The notes below the pieces were generated by a model. That model made no database searches, was not told where the DNA came from, and worked only from the letters and a program-made list of their open reading frames with translations. A stretch of DNA of 64,000 nt from NCBI RefSeq assembly GCF_014495845.1, contig NZ_CP061080.1:3089001-3153000 (forward strand), in the 5' to 3' direction. Below are positions 24,111-32,648 of the stretch, in pieces. The stretch is from Aquibium microcysteis. GTDB lineage: Bacteria > Pseudomonadota > Alphaproteobacteria > Rhizobiales > Rhizobiaceae. Positions within the stretch are counted from its first letter, which is position 1, and every line of letters begins with the position of its first letter. Position numbers and translations under genes: made by a program.

Positions 24111-24805
24111 GGGGCGAAGGGGTGCCCCCTCGCCTTGTCCAGACCGTCGGAGTTCGTGATCACCGTCGCCTTCACGCCGGCCTTGGCCGCGCGCTCCGAC
24201 TGGTCGAAGTGGACCATGACGACGCCGATCGAGCCGGCGATGCCGGATTCCGTGACGACGATCTCGTTCGACGACGTTGCGAGCCCGTAGGCTGCGCTGG
24301 CGCCGATCGAGTTGATGACCGCCACGATCTTCTTGCCGCCGGCTACCTCCCGGATTCCCCGCGAGGTGTCCGACATGCCGAAGGCCTCGCCACCGGGCGA
24401 GTTGATGTCGAGCAGGATCGTCTCGACATCGCCGTCGGACGCCGCCGCCCTGACCTGCTGGAGGATGCCCTCGTAGGAGGTCAGGCCGGACGAGGCGCCG
24501 AGCCAGGCGCCGCGGTTCACCAGCTCGCCGGTGATCGAGATGATCCCGACCGGGCCCTCGCGACGATAGCCGCGGTATGCGCCGGTGTTCGGATCGATGA
24601 CCGGGCGGCCGGCGAAGCGGTTCGCTTCCGGCCGCACGCCCTCCATCCGGGATCGGACGTAGGCGCCGATCGTCTCGGCGACGTCCGGCATGACGAGCAG
24701 CGGCGTGTTGAACACATGCTGCGCGACACGCACATACTGGTAGTCGTCGCCGGCCATGAACTCGATCGGCTCACCGCTGGCGTAAGCCAGGCCTTCGGTG
24801 CTCAT
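24107..24805 (-). CDS. S49 capsid protease, N-terminal frame
   Basis: 232 residues from ATG 24805 (ATGA overlap with the portal). Signature GPVGIISITGELVNRG, LLDINSPGGEAFGM, and SIGASAAYGLATSSNEIVV with the predicted nucleophile Ser at about residue 170. Frame 0 ends GHPFAP-stop at 24107, where the family normally continues PL-E; the continuation exists in the -1 frame (previous entries). The break lies in a run of five C (complement of 24110-24114). Confidence 0.8.
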   Translation of the reverse strand: MSTEGLAYASGEPIEFMAGDDYQYVRVAQHVFNTPLLVMPDVAETIGAYVRSRMEGVRPEANRFAGRPVIDPNTGAYRGYRREGPVGIISITGELVNRGAWLGASSGLTSYEGILQQVRAAASDGDVETILLDINSPGGEAFGMSDTSRGIREVAGGKKIVAVINSIGASAAYGLATSSNEIVVTESGIAGSIGVVMVHFDQSERAAKAGVKATVITNSDGLDKARGHPFAP

Positions 24806-26364
24806 GCGGCACTCCTTCTCTCTTCCGGCGGCTCGCGCTCTTCCGGTGCTCCGCCATCCTCGAAGGTCAGGCCGAGCGTCTTCATTTCCTCGCGTTCGCG
24901 GGCGATCTGTCGGAAGTTCTCCTGGTAATCGATGCCCTGCTCCGCGCACTCGCGCTCGTAGGACGACAGGCCGGACTTGATCCGGGCGACGGCGGCGTTC
25001 GCCTCCTTCACCGGATCCACCCAGCCGCGGGCCGGGCCGATCCACTTCGCCTTGGTCCAAGCGCCGACAGCCTCGCGGAACGCCGGGGCGCCCCGCGGGA
25101 TCTTGATCACCCGCCGGTCGATCGCCTCCTCCAGCCAGGCGCCGTAGATCGGCTGCATGAAGGTGCGGGCGAAGTAGTCCTTCCGGGCGGTGAGGCCGCG
25201 CCAGACCTCGAGCAGCGCGGCCCGGGCAGACGAATAGTTCGACTGCGACCAGTCCATCGACAGCTGCTCGTAGGACAGACCCGCCGCCGACGCGACGTTG
25301 CGCAGGGCGGTGCGTTCGAACTGCTCGAACACCGAGTTCGGGTGCCGGGGGTTCAGGAACTCCGCCTTGTCGCCGGGCGCCAGGAAGTTGAGCTGGACGC
25401 CGTCGAGGTTGATCGGCGCCTCGCCGTACATGTCGAGCCGCATCTGCTGATGCGGGGTCAGCTCGTCGATCTTGCCGATGCCGCCGGCCACGAGATCCTG
25501 GTCGTAGGGCGTGGTGATGAAGGCGGCGAGCACCGCGTTGAGAACCGAAGCCTGCAGCTCCGCTTCGTCGTAGCGGCCGAGCATCCGCAGCTTCTTCACC
25601 ACCGGCGCCAGGAGCGGAACGCCCCTGACCTGCCCTGCCTCCGCGGCCTCGAAGGCGTGGACCACGATGGGCCGGCCGAAGGAGGTCTCCCTTGGCACGT
25701 AGACAGTCTTCCGCGTCAGCGTCGCCGCCATCATCGGCGACTCGCCGGGATGCGCCACCAGAAAGTGGTAGCCGATCGGCTCGCCGTGCGGCCCGAGTTC
25801 GACGCCGGACCGGACCCCCTGTCCCTCGATGCGGCCCATGGGGGTCATGCATCGGTCGGGGTGGATGATCTCGATCGTGGTCGCGTAGAGCCGTTCCGGC
25901 TTCCAGTGCAGCACCGCGAAGGCTTCGCCGTCGGCGAGCCGGTGGCGGTAGCCGAGCGCGATCAGGCCGCCGAGATACTGCCGGCGCTGGAGATCGCAGA
26001 AGAAGCGCGGGTCCTCCGCATATTCCTCGAACGCCGCCTCGATCTCGTCCGCCAGGTCGTCGGCGGCCGACTGCTCGATGCCGAGCCGGCGGGCGTTCGG
26101 CTTGGCAGACAGGCGCCAGCCGGCGCCGATCGCCGAATCGATGTTGCGCGCCAGCGAGGCAGATGCCCAGCCGTCGTTGCGCGCCAGGTCGTGGATGCGC
26201 GACACGAGCGCCGGCCGGCTGCCGTGGATGGCTTCGGCCGGGGAGTAGTTCCGCGGCGTCCACCGGGCGAGATCCGGATGGCTGGCGGATGCTCCCGTGA
26301 AGGCACGAGACCTCGCGCTCAGCATGGGGTTGCCATGCCGGTCAATGATTGTCGGCGTCTTCAT
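24802..26364 (-). CDS. Portal protein (lambda family)
   Basis: 520 residues, normal length. ARDLARNDGWASASLARNID-like N-terminus, PDRCMTPMGRIEGQGVRSGVE, HFLVAHPGESP, then SAAGLSYEQLSMDWSQSNYSS are diagnostic for the lambda gpB-type portal. It is the dodecameric DNA gate and packaging-motor dock. Overlaps the protease start. Confidence 0.9.
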   Translation of the reverse strand: MKTPTIIDRHGNPMLSARSRAFTGASASHPDLARWTPRNYSPAEAIHGSRPALVSRIHDLARNDGWASASLARNIDSAIGAGWRLSAKPNARRLGIEQSAADDLADEIEAAFEEYAEDPRFFCDLQRRQYLGGLIALGYRHRLADGEAFAVLHWKPERLYATTIEIIHPDRCMTPMGRIEGQGVRSGVELGPHGEPIGYHFLVAHPGESPMMAATLTRKTVYVPRETSFGRPIVVHAFEAAEAGQVRGVPLLAPVVKKLRMLGRYDEAELQASVLNAVLAAFITTPYDQDLVAGGIGKIDELTPHQQMRLDMYGEAPINLDGVQLNFLAPGDKAEFLNPRHPNSVFEQFERTALRNVASAAGLSYEQLSMDWSQSNYSSARAALLEVWRGLTARKDYFARTFMQPIYGAWLEEAIDRRVIKIPRGAPAFREAVGAWTKAKWIGPARGWVDPVKEANAAVARIKSGLSSYERECAEQGIDYQENFRQIAREREEMKTLGLTFEDGGAPEEREPPEERRSAA

Positions 26365-26372
26365 GAGACCTC

Positions 26373-26606
26373 TCAGAAATAGACGGTGCGTGACCGTCCG
26401 CGTTTCAGGATGCCGAGCGCGCTCTCCAGCTCCTGGATCCAGCTCAACAGGGAACCCGATTCCGTGGGGTGGAAGCGGGTGAGCCGGTCCTCAGTCCTGA
26501 CCTCCTGGACGGTGCCGCGCGTCGTGAGGACGTGGTAGGCGAGCCGGGCCTCCCTCAGGAGTTCCCGGAGCTCGTCTTCCGTGTAGATCGCCTTCAGGCT
26601 GCTCAC
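26373..26606 (-). CDS. W: Head-tail joining protein gpW
   Basis: 77 residues from GTG 26606, overlapping the terminase stop (GTGA). IYTEDELRELLREARLAYHVL and the central Glu-Asp-Arg-Leu-Thr region fit lambda gpW (68 residues). It sits between terminase and portal as in lambda. Confidence 0.75.
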   Translation of the reverse strand: MSSLKAIYTEDELRELLREARLAYHVLTTRGTVQEVRTEDRLTRFHPTESGSLLSWIQELESALGILKRGRSRTVYF

Positions 26607-28633
26607 AGCGCCTCTCCTCGTCTCCGGTTGAGCCGCGCCAGGGATGACGCGACCGACTGCTTGGCGATCGTCTGCTTCGGTTGCGGCGCCGGCCGATCGG
26701 GCGGCGGCTCGGGGCCGTCGTCCTCCTCGTCGTCTGCGGGTTCGTTGCTCGAGCCGGGGCGCTCGTCCCGGCGGCTCACCAGGCGCTGCACGCCGAGCAT
26801 GTAGGCTGCGGCATAGGCCAGGGCTTCGGCGTCGAGGTAGTGGTTCCGCTTGGTGCGCGGCACCCACGACACCTTGCCGTTCGGCTTCTTCACCCGGACT
26901 TCCGAGACGATCTGCCGGCAGTAGTCTTCGTCGACCTCCTGGTGCAGGTGCCAGGCGCCGGGCTCGCCGACGGGCCATGAGACCCGCTGGTGCACCCACG
27001 ACTTGAAGAAGTCCGAGTCCAGATGCACCAGGTCGAGGCCGTACCTCGACTTGCCGCCGCGGGCGGTGACGTCGATCTTCGAGACCGACAGCGGCGTCTT
27101 GCGCTGGTCCTTGCCCTTCGTGGCATAGGCGACGCGCGAGTACCGGCGGCAGAACTCGTAGACCATGTGCACCGGCACGGTGTCAGGCTTTCCAGGGCGG
27201 AAGCCGGAGTCGACGAACACGCGCTTGATGTGCATGCCGCCGAACTTCTGCTCGAGGTAGTCGGCCAGATCGAACCAGACCCCCTCGTACTCCGTCTCGC
27301 CCCAGATCTCGCCGTGGTCGAGGAGCCAGCTTTCCTGCCGATAGCCCCAGCCGCGAACGACGTAGACCAGGCGATCGGCCTGCACGTCGACACCGGCGGT
27401 GATGAACAGGACGCCGTCGGGCAGCTCCATCCGCAGGTAGGGCAGCTTCAGGTCGACGATCGCCGACCACTCCGGCAGGTCGCCGGTGGCGGGCGCGTAG
27501 AGCTCGCCGAAGCCCTGGTTCTTGGCCGCCTTGATGTCGTCGGCGCTGCCCGACCGGACCGCTTCGACGTACCGTGCGGCGCGTTCGCCCCATGACACGA
27601 AGGGCGAGCACAGCCCGGACACCCAATAGCTGAGCGTCCAGCTCTCCGGCGGCAGACCGCGCACCGTGCCGTCCTTGTCGATCGACTGTCCGGGCGCCAC
27701 GTAGACGCCGCGGTTGTTCATCCACTCCTTCACCGTCTCGGTCGAGCCGTCGACCACGTCGGTGTCGTGGAGCAGCGAGCCGCAGTTCGGGCAGGCGACA
27801 TAGGCGGTGCGCTTGGCCAGCACCGGGTTGGACGGCAGCTCCCGTCCGCCGGCATCCCGGGGCTTCTCCCAGCCGAGGCAGGCGAAGCGCGGGATGAAAT
27901 ACTCCTCGCACTCCGGGCACGGCCACGCCCAATGATACCGGGTGCCCGTGAGCCAAAGCCGCCAAATGGTGGACTGGATTTCCTGCGGATCGCTGTCGGC
28001 CCAGAACTCGAGCCCGGTCTCCGGATCTTTCTCCACTTCCGCCACCCCCTCGCTCGGCGTCGACGTGATCGCGTGCACGAAGTCGGCATAGGAATCGCCG
28101 CGGGCGTCGCCCAGGACGATCGGGCTGCCGGCGCCGCGGACGTTGGACATCAGCTCGTCGGCCTCGTCGGTCAGCACCAGGCCGGCGGGATCCGACTTCA
28201 GCGCCGTCGAGGATCCGCCGTGCGCCAGGCGCAAGGGGACGCCGTTGACGAACTTGCGGGTCTTCTTCTGCAGGTAGTCCGGAGCCATCAGCGACCGCAG
28301 CGACGTGCTGGTCAGCAACTCGTCGATGCGCGGCTCCAGCTGCTCGGTGAGCATCTGTTTCGAGGGACCGATGAAGAGCGTCGGGACCGGGGACGTGTCC
28401 AGGCGCTCACCGAGAATGTCGAGGATCGATTCCGTCTTGCCGGACTGCGCCGACACGACCATCACGCACCGCTTGTGCGTCCGGCCATGCACCGCCAGCT
28501 GGAACGGCACCATGTACGGGGTCAGGTGCGGGTTGCGGGGACCGGGCCGGCCGGCCGTGCTCGGATACGAGCGGTTCTTCTTCGCCCACTCAGGCGGCGT
28601 CGTCCTCGCTCTCGGGGTCAAGAGCTGCACCAC
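26603..28633 (-). CDS. Terminase large subunit (GpA family)
   Basis: About 676 residues. I start at GTG 28633, where family-like sequence begins (VVQLLTPRARTTPPEWAKKN); sequence further upstream in this frame is an overlap with the small subunit. Walker A-like SAQSGKTES near residues 61-69, acidic LTDEADEL, then the nuclease half with ITAGVDVQADRL and LDAEALAYAAAYMLG. A C-x-x-C pair (CPECEEYF, CPNCGSL) suggests a zinc site. It cuts and pumps DNA into the head. Confidence 0.9.
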   Translation of the reverse strand: MVQLLTPRARTTPPEWAKKNRSYPSTAGRPGPRNPHLTPYMVPFQLAVHGRTHKRCVMVVSAQSGKTESILDILGERLDTSPVPTLFIGPSKQMLTEQLEPRIDELLTSTSLRSLMAPDYLQKKTRKFVNGVPLRLAHGGSSTALKSDPAGLVLTDEADELMSNVRGAGSPIVLGDARGDSYADFVHAITSTPSEGVAEVEKDPETGLEFWADSDPQEIQSTIWRLWLTGTRYHWAWPCPECEEYFIPRFACLGWEKPRDAGGRELPSNPVLAKRTAYVACPNCGSLLHDTDVVDGSTETVKEWMNNRGVYVAPGQSIDKDGTVRGLPPESWTLSYWVSGLCSPFVSWGERAARYVEAVRSGSADDIKAAKNQGFGELYAPATGDLPEWSAIVDLKLPYLRMELPDGVLFITAGVDVQADRLVYVVRGWGYRQESWLLDHGEIWGETEYEGVWFDLADYLEQKFGGMHIKRVFVDSGFRPGKPDTVPVHMVYEFCRRYSRVAYATKGKDQRKTPLSVSKIDVTARGGKSRYGLDLVHLDSDFFKSWVHQRVSWPVGEPGAWHLHQEVDEDYCRQIVSEVRVKKPNGKVSWVPRTKRNHYLDAEALAYAAAYMLGVQRLVSRRDERPGSSNEPADDEEDDGPEPPPDRPAPQPKQTIAKQSVASSLARLNRRRGEAL

Positions 28634-29135
28634 CCGTCCGTAGAGCTTCGCGCTTTTCGGCGAAACGATCGGCGAGCCGCTGGCGCTCGGTGTCGAAGAT
28701 GCCATCCAACCTCTGCCGTTCTCGCGGCACTCCTGTGATTTGCGCGGGTAGCCCGTTGAGCGACGACACGAACATGCCCGTGACCTGGTCGATGACGCCA
28801 AGCGCCTCGTCGAGGTCGATCAGCGCCCGGTCCTTCCGCAGCCTGTTGAGCTGGATCTCCTTGGCCTTCTCGTCGCGCAGGCGATCGAGGCTGATCGAGC
28901 CCTTGTTCTTCTCGGCGCCCTGCTTCAGGAACACCGAATAGGCCTGCACCACCTCGCCCAGCTTGAACCGGCCGCGCGAGACCTGGGGCACGATGCCGTC
29001 GGTCACCATCTTGCTCAGCCACCGCGGCGTCACGCCGAGCACCGCCGCCATGTCCTGGGTGGATGCCAGCGTGTCGGCGAGCGGCGTCTTCGACTTGGCC
29101 GCCTTCCTCGGCGGCGCCTTGCTGGCCTTGGCCAT
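28590..29135 (-). CDS. Terminase small subunit (Nu1-like)
   Basis: 181 residues. N-terminal basic tail, then winged-helix DNA-binding motif STQDMAAVLGVTPRWLSKMVTDG as in lambda Nu1, a middle KGSISLDRLRDEKAKEIQLNR coiled region, and an acidic end. It selects phage DNA at cos or pac. Overlaps the large subunit by about 44 bp. Confidence 0.85.
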   Translation of the reverse strand: MAKASKAPPRKAAKSKTPLADTLASTQDMAAVLGVTPRWLSKMVTDGIVPQVSRGRFKLGEVVQAYSVFLKQGAEKNKGSISLDRLRDEKAKEIQLNRLRKDRALIDLDEALGVIDQVTGMFVSSLNGLPAQITGVPRERQRLDGIFDTERQRLADRFAEKREALRTGGAALDPESEDDAA

Positions 29136-29836
29136 CAGAACCTCATCAGCTTGGTGAGACGCTTCCCGACGTGGATCTCGAGGAGCTTCGGCCCCTCGGC
29201 CAGGAAGATGGCGAGCGAATCGTCCTTCGGGATTTCCTTCATCAGCGAAGGACCGAACAGCGTGCGGACCTTGCCGTACCGGGCGCCAGACGGCGCGAAC
29301 TTGCCGTCACCGGTGCGCGGCTGCCCGACCTTGCGGCCGAAGGTCCAGAATGCCTTCGGCGCGCGGCCGGATGTCCCCGCCGATGCCGGCCGCAGCGCGT
29401 AGAAGCCGCCGTTCGTTCCGACGAACGACCGCTTGAAGACGCGAGGGTTGTTCCAGACGCCCGACTTCACGACGCCGGTGTCGAACGCCGTCCGGCCGGC
29501 ATTCAGCTGGATCGCCGGGCGGCCGCCGCTCTTCAGGGCGCTGAGCCCCTTGTAGTTCTCGATCTTCGACCCGCCCTTGATGCCGTAGATCTCGTAGCTC
29601 AGGTCCGCCTTCTTCGGCACGCCGCGGGTGCCGGCGACCACGTAGCTGCTGTAGTTGCCAGGCTTAAGCGCCATCTGGTTCTTCACCGCGCGCTGCACCT
29701 TGGTCTTCACCCTGCGGCCGGCGTCGATCACGCCTCGGTGCAGTTCCATGCGCCCCTGGTGCGTCGCCATCACCTTCGAGACGCCTTGGAATTTCATGAT
29801 CAGGTGCAGGTTCGTGCCGCTTCTCACGATGCGCAT
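29135..29836 (-). CDS. gpZ-like minor tail protein
   Basis: 233 residues, basic. It starts MRIVRSGTNLHLIMKFQGVSK; RRVKTKVQRAVKNQMALKPGNY and YEIYGIKGG fit prophage minor tail protein Z / HK97 gp10-like completion proteins, although these normally lie among the joining genes and not upstream of terminase. First gene of the late operon; overlaps the terminase small subunit by one base. Confidence 0.55.
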   Translation of the reverse strand: MRIVRSGTNLHLIMKFQGVSKVMATHQGRMELHRGVIDAGRRVKTKVQRAVKNQMALKPGNYSSYVVAGTRGVPKKADLSYEIYGIKGGSKIENYKGLSALKSGGRPAIQLNAGRTAFDTGVVKSGVWNNPRVFKRSFVGTNGGFYALRPASAGTSGRAPKAFWTFGRKVGQPRTGDGKFAPSGARYGKVRTLFGPSLMKEIPKDDSLAIFLAEGPKLLEIHVGKRLTKLMRF

Positions 29837-30162
29837 GGGCGCCCTCCTGCCTGTTTCAGAATTTCATTCTCCAGATTGCCACCATCCACCGCAGTTTGAG
29901 CAAAACGATTTCTATCGACGCGTGCCAGTCTGCGGAATTTTTTTCCCGAGAACCGAGAGGCGACCAAGGGATGTCCCGTTCCCCTGGCCGCCTCGATCGG
30001 GAGGCCGCCTGCCAGATCGCAGGGGCCTCTGTCCCGGGTGCTGCGTGCGAACGCGCTCCCAGGCATTTCGGAATCGGAACCGGTGAATAAAACCGACCGG
30101 ACCCTCTCAAAGGCTGCGCTGCCGCCGCCCCGCGGAGGACCCCCCTCTCGGGAAGGACCCGT

Positions 30163-30184
30163 ATGTTTCACGGATGTTTCACGG
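30163..30184 (+). repeat. Tandem 11-bp direct repeat near terminase
   Basis: ATGTTTCACGG occurs twice back to back (30163-30173 and 30174-30184). It could be a binding site for the terminase small subunit; it also resembles half of a ParB parS site, but no full palindrome or parAB is present. Confidence 0.5.
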
Positions 30185-30273
30185 TCAACCATCTGATTTT
30201 GCTTAGTTTTTCGCGTCTGCCGTCATCCGACGGGCGGGCATACCGGCTCGACCGGCGGGAGCGGACCGCACGC

Positions 30274-30298
30274 AAGCCATTGAATTGAATGGCTTTTT
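30274..30298 (+). terminator. Plus-strand intrinsic terminator without an upstream gene
   Basis: AAGCCATT pairs with AATGGCTT across GAATTG and is followed by TTT. No plus-strand gene lies upstream within the phage region, so a short untranslated RNA may end here. Confidence 0.6.
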
Positions 30299-30310
30299 GA
30301 TCGATCGGCA

Positions 30311-30700
30311 CTGGGCGGGTCGAGCGGGTCGAGCCGGGCGGCGGGGTCGAGCCGGGCGGCGGGCGGATGGGCGGGCGGGCAATGGGGGCGGCAGGTCGAG
30401 CCTGTCCGGCTCCCGCCTTCGCTCCCGCTCGCGCTTCCCTTACTGCCTTCCGCTCCCGGTTGTCATGACGTGACGGGGCGGCGGATCGGTCGAGCCGGGC
30501 GGCGGCGGGCGGGCGGCGGACAGGTCGAGCGTGTACGGCTCTCGCTTCCCCTCCCGCTTCAGGCGGACGGACAAGGAGGCTGGACGGCGGCAGGTCGACC
30601 GGCGGGAGGGTCGAGGCGGGCAGGCCTGCCCTACTCCCGCTCGCCTTCGCTTCCCTTCCCTTCACGGTGACAGGGGCGGACAGGATGGCGGGGCGGCGGG
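30311..30700 (+). repeat. Degenerate GC-rich repeats with G-quadruplex potential
   Basis: At least eight GTCGA cores, often as GGTCGAGCCGGGCGGCGG, are mixed with G-rich runs (GGGCGGATGGGCGGGCGGG) and followed by C/T-rich tracts; the G-then-pyrimidine pattern repeats about three times (ends near 30468, 30568 and 30660). No coding potential. Could be an origin, packaging or structured RNA element. Confidence 0.6.
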
Positions 30701-31027
30701 TTGCGCCTGCGGACCGGGAAGCCAAGCGGCGGACGGCAAGAGTCGCGGGATGGGTGCAAGCTGTGGGCTTGCCGCAGTATGCAAACGCCCGCCGGGCGGG
30801 TGCACGGCGGGCGGCAAAGATAAGCACTAGCGGGGGAATGATTCGACGACTGCGAATCGCAATCCGTCTTCTGGCGCCATGAGTGACTCGCGCCGCACGC
30901 GATGTCAACGCCGAAAACTCCCATGCCCGTGGCGCGCCTCCGCATCTTCTCCGGCGAAAGCGCGTACGAAGGTGGCGGGAAAAATGAGTGGACGACGACA
31001 CACAACGACCCTTGAGCGCTCCTGCAT

Positions 31028-31044
31028 ATACGCATTCTACGTAG
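31028..31044. promoter_or_regulatory. Repressor-type operator copy
   Basis: ATACGCATTCTACGTAG matches nine of ten bases of the ATACG-N7-CGTAT element found at the CI/Cro locus. It lies 86 bp centre to centre from the next copy. Confidence 0.7.
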
Positions 31045-31105
31045 ATTTTTTTGCAACAAGATCAGATAGTTAGCTTCCTATGGTGAAAAATCTTCGGCCT
31101 TCCTC

Positions 31106-31133
31106 TTGCGCAAATACGTTTTTTGCGTATTTT
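31106..31133 (+). promoter_or_regulatory. Plus promoter with embedded repressor operator
   Basis: TTGCGC (31106-31111), 16-base spacer, TATTTT (31128-31133). The spacer contains the perfect operator ATACGTTTTTTGCGTAT at 31114-31130, so repressor binding would block polymerase. It should drive the plus-strand early genes from 31.6 kb onward. Confidence 0.7.
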
Positions 31134-31543
31134 CAACGTCAACGAAGCGCTTCGGCGGTTCGGGACGGGGCCGGGTCAGAGTCGGTTTCGGGTTCTTTGA
31201 TATCGCAGATGACGGTTAGGCGCCTTGCCCTAGGAAGGTTGCCACAAGCTTTCGGTTTCGACCGGGACAAGGTGGCGGGCTGGAATAGACGGCAAGGGGA
31301 AACGCGGTACGCGGTCACGAATAGGGCAACCCAAATGCGGGAGTATTTACCGGCCATGACAAAGGCCGGGTTAGGGGAAGGACGCGCGGCAAGGTGCGGA
31401 CGGCAAAACACTTGCATCGATGAAGGTTCCGGGTCGGAAAGACTGGCGGAAAGATACTCGGCAAGGCGAGAAAATCGCTTCAGTGCTGCGACCCGCAACC
31501 GATACAGGCACGGGCGTTTCGAACAACCAAAACCAATCGAATT

Positions 31544-31575
31544 GAAACCGTCGCGGCCATCGTCGCGGCGGTTTC
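31544..31575 (+). repeat. Leader hairpin 1
   Basis: GAAACCG at 31544-31550 pairs with CGGTTTC at 31569-31575, with additional CGCG pairing inside. Part of the 500-base untranslated leader. Confidence 0.5.
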
Positions 31576-31591
31576 CTGACATTGCAGCGGC

Positions 31592-31615
31592 AAGCCGGTT
31601 TCGACCGGCTTTCTT
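31592..31615 (+). terminator. Leader hairpin 2, UUCG-capped terminator or attenuator
   Basis: Perfect 8-bp stem AAGCCGGT / ACCGGCTT with a TTCG tetraloop, followed by TCTT. It ends just before the first early gene, so passage must be partial or controlled by antitermination. Confidence 0.6.
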
Positions 31616-31636
31616 GTGCAATGGAAAGGGACTCGC

Positions 31637-31837
31637 ATGCTTACGATTGAGACGGCAAAGGCCTATGCGGCCGCGACGCTAAAGCAGCACGGTTCGGCCT
31701 TCGAACTGACCGGACCGGCGGACTTCGATCCAGAAGGCGAACCGGTCGTGATGGTCGAGATCGCCAGACTGGACGACGGCTATCTCGGCACGTTCCACGT
31801 CTGGATCGAATGTGGCCAGTTGTATGGCGAATACTGA
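31637..31837 (+). CDS. Small early protein, unknown
   Basis: 66 residues, MLTIETAKAYAAATLKQHGS, ending WIECGQLYGEY. ATG 31637 has GGAAAGGG upstream. First gene after the leader terminator and promoter. The strand-rich C-terminus (VVMVEIARLDDGYLGTFHVW) suggests a folded domain. No family recognised. A hairpin (31849-31872, AACGGCACG with CGTGCCGTT) follows. Confidence 0.65.
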   Translation: MLTIETAKAYAAATLKQHGSAFELTGPADFDPEGEPVVMVEIARLDDGYLGTFHVWIECGQLYGEY

Positions 31838-31894
31838 ATTGCAGCTTCAACGGCACGTCGCGGCGTGCCGTTTGGGAAGCAATTCGCTTCACCG

Positions 31895-31923
31895 GCAATC
31901 ATGCCAAAACAGGAGATTGGGAA
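31895..31923 (+). repeat. Start-associated leader, copy 1
   Basis: GCAATCATGCC then CAGGAGATT before ATG 31924. See the finding on this repeated leader. Confidence 0.6.
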
Positions 31924-32505
31924 ATGGCAAAGTTCGAAGTTCTGACCGGTAAGGCTCTCAAAGCCAAGGTCGCCGGGTTCGGCAAGCGTGCCGCGACGTT
32001 CTCGGCGGACATGCATCAGCTGGCGTTTTCGGCGCTGCAGCACGTGGAGGATCATCACGATCCGGTCTACTGCACCCAGCTGTTTCAGGCCATGCCGACC
32101 AACTATCAGGCGTCGCTGAAGAACTGGTTCACCGCCTTCGGCAAGGTGACCTTTAACCGCGACGCCATGGCCTTCGCCTATGCCAAGGGCAAGGCATCCG
32201 ACATGGCGAAGGCGATGGACGTGTCTCCGGCAGAGTTCCAGCGGGCGAAGGGTGCGGCGAAGACGACGTCCGCGCTCATGGACCGGGTCGAGTCGCTGGC
32301 GAAAAAGGCGATCGAAGGCGCCGACACCTCGCATGAGGACAAGGCCTTCGCCCGCGCGCTGGCCAATTTCGTCCAGATGTACAAGGCGCCGGCACCGGTC
32401 GCCGATAAGCCCGCCGCGCCCCGTGTCATCAAGGGCGGCAAGGGCAAGGCCGCCCCGGTCGCGGCCATGGTCGAGACGGTCGAGCCGGTCGCGCAGGCGG
32501 CCTGA
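31924..32505 (+). CDS. Early protein, unknown
   Basis: 193 residues, soluble and helical. MAKFEVLTGKALKAKVAGFG, then ALQHVEDHHDPVYCTQLFQAM, with a basic Ala/Pro/Lys-rich tail (RVIKGGKGKAAPVA) that suits nucleic-acid binding. No family recognised with certainty. A frequently found type of early gene in alphaproteobacterial phages. Confidence 0.7.
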   Translation: MAKFEVLTGKALKAKVAGFGKRAATFSADMHQLAFSALQHVEDHHDPVYCTQLFQAMPTNYQASLKNWFTAFGKVTFNRDAMAFAYAKGKASDMAKAMDVSPAEFQRAKGAAKTTSALMDRVESLAKKAIEGADTSHEDKAFARALANFVQMYKAPAPVADKPAAPRVIKGGKGKAAPVAAMVETVEPVAQAA

Positions 32506-32617
32506 GCACGTAGCCCGCTACGGGTGATTGAGGGCGGACGGCGCTAGCCGCCCGCCTTCCACCGCGTGAGACTTCGCAAGGGCGCAAGCGCGCTTTTTCG
32601 CGGCTTCACGCCGAACA

Positions 32618-32648
32618 CCGCAATCATGCGAAAAATGGAGATCACGCA
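32618..32648 (+). repeat. Start-associated leader, copy 2
   Basis: CCGCAATCATGC then AATGGAGATC before ATG 32649. Confidence 0.6.

Larger units (their letters stand above)
29837..31636. other. Divergent control region between late and early operons
   Basis: About 1.8 kb with no supported gene. It holds a tandem 11-bp repeat, a plus-strand terminator, a block of GC-rich repeats, two repressor-type operators, a plus promoter and a hairpin-rich leader, each listed separately. Position upstream of terminase makes it the likely place for the packaging site. Confidence 0.7.

Noticed and set aside
30163..30184. parS centromere site
   Set aside because: Only tandem half-sites, no inverted partner, and no parAB genes in the window.
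29824..30192. 122-codon minus-strand open frame before the late operon
   Set aside because: Composition is not protein-like and it overlaps the gpZ-like start; more likely late promoter or packaging region.
31080..31682. 200-codon plus-strand open frame in the leader
   Set aside because: Low-complexity Arg/Ser-rich translation, no ribosome-binding site, spans both leader hairpins and overlaps the first credible gene.
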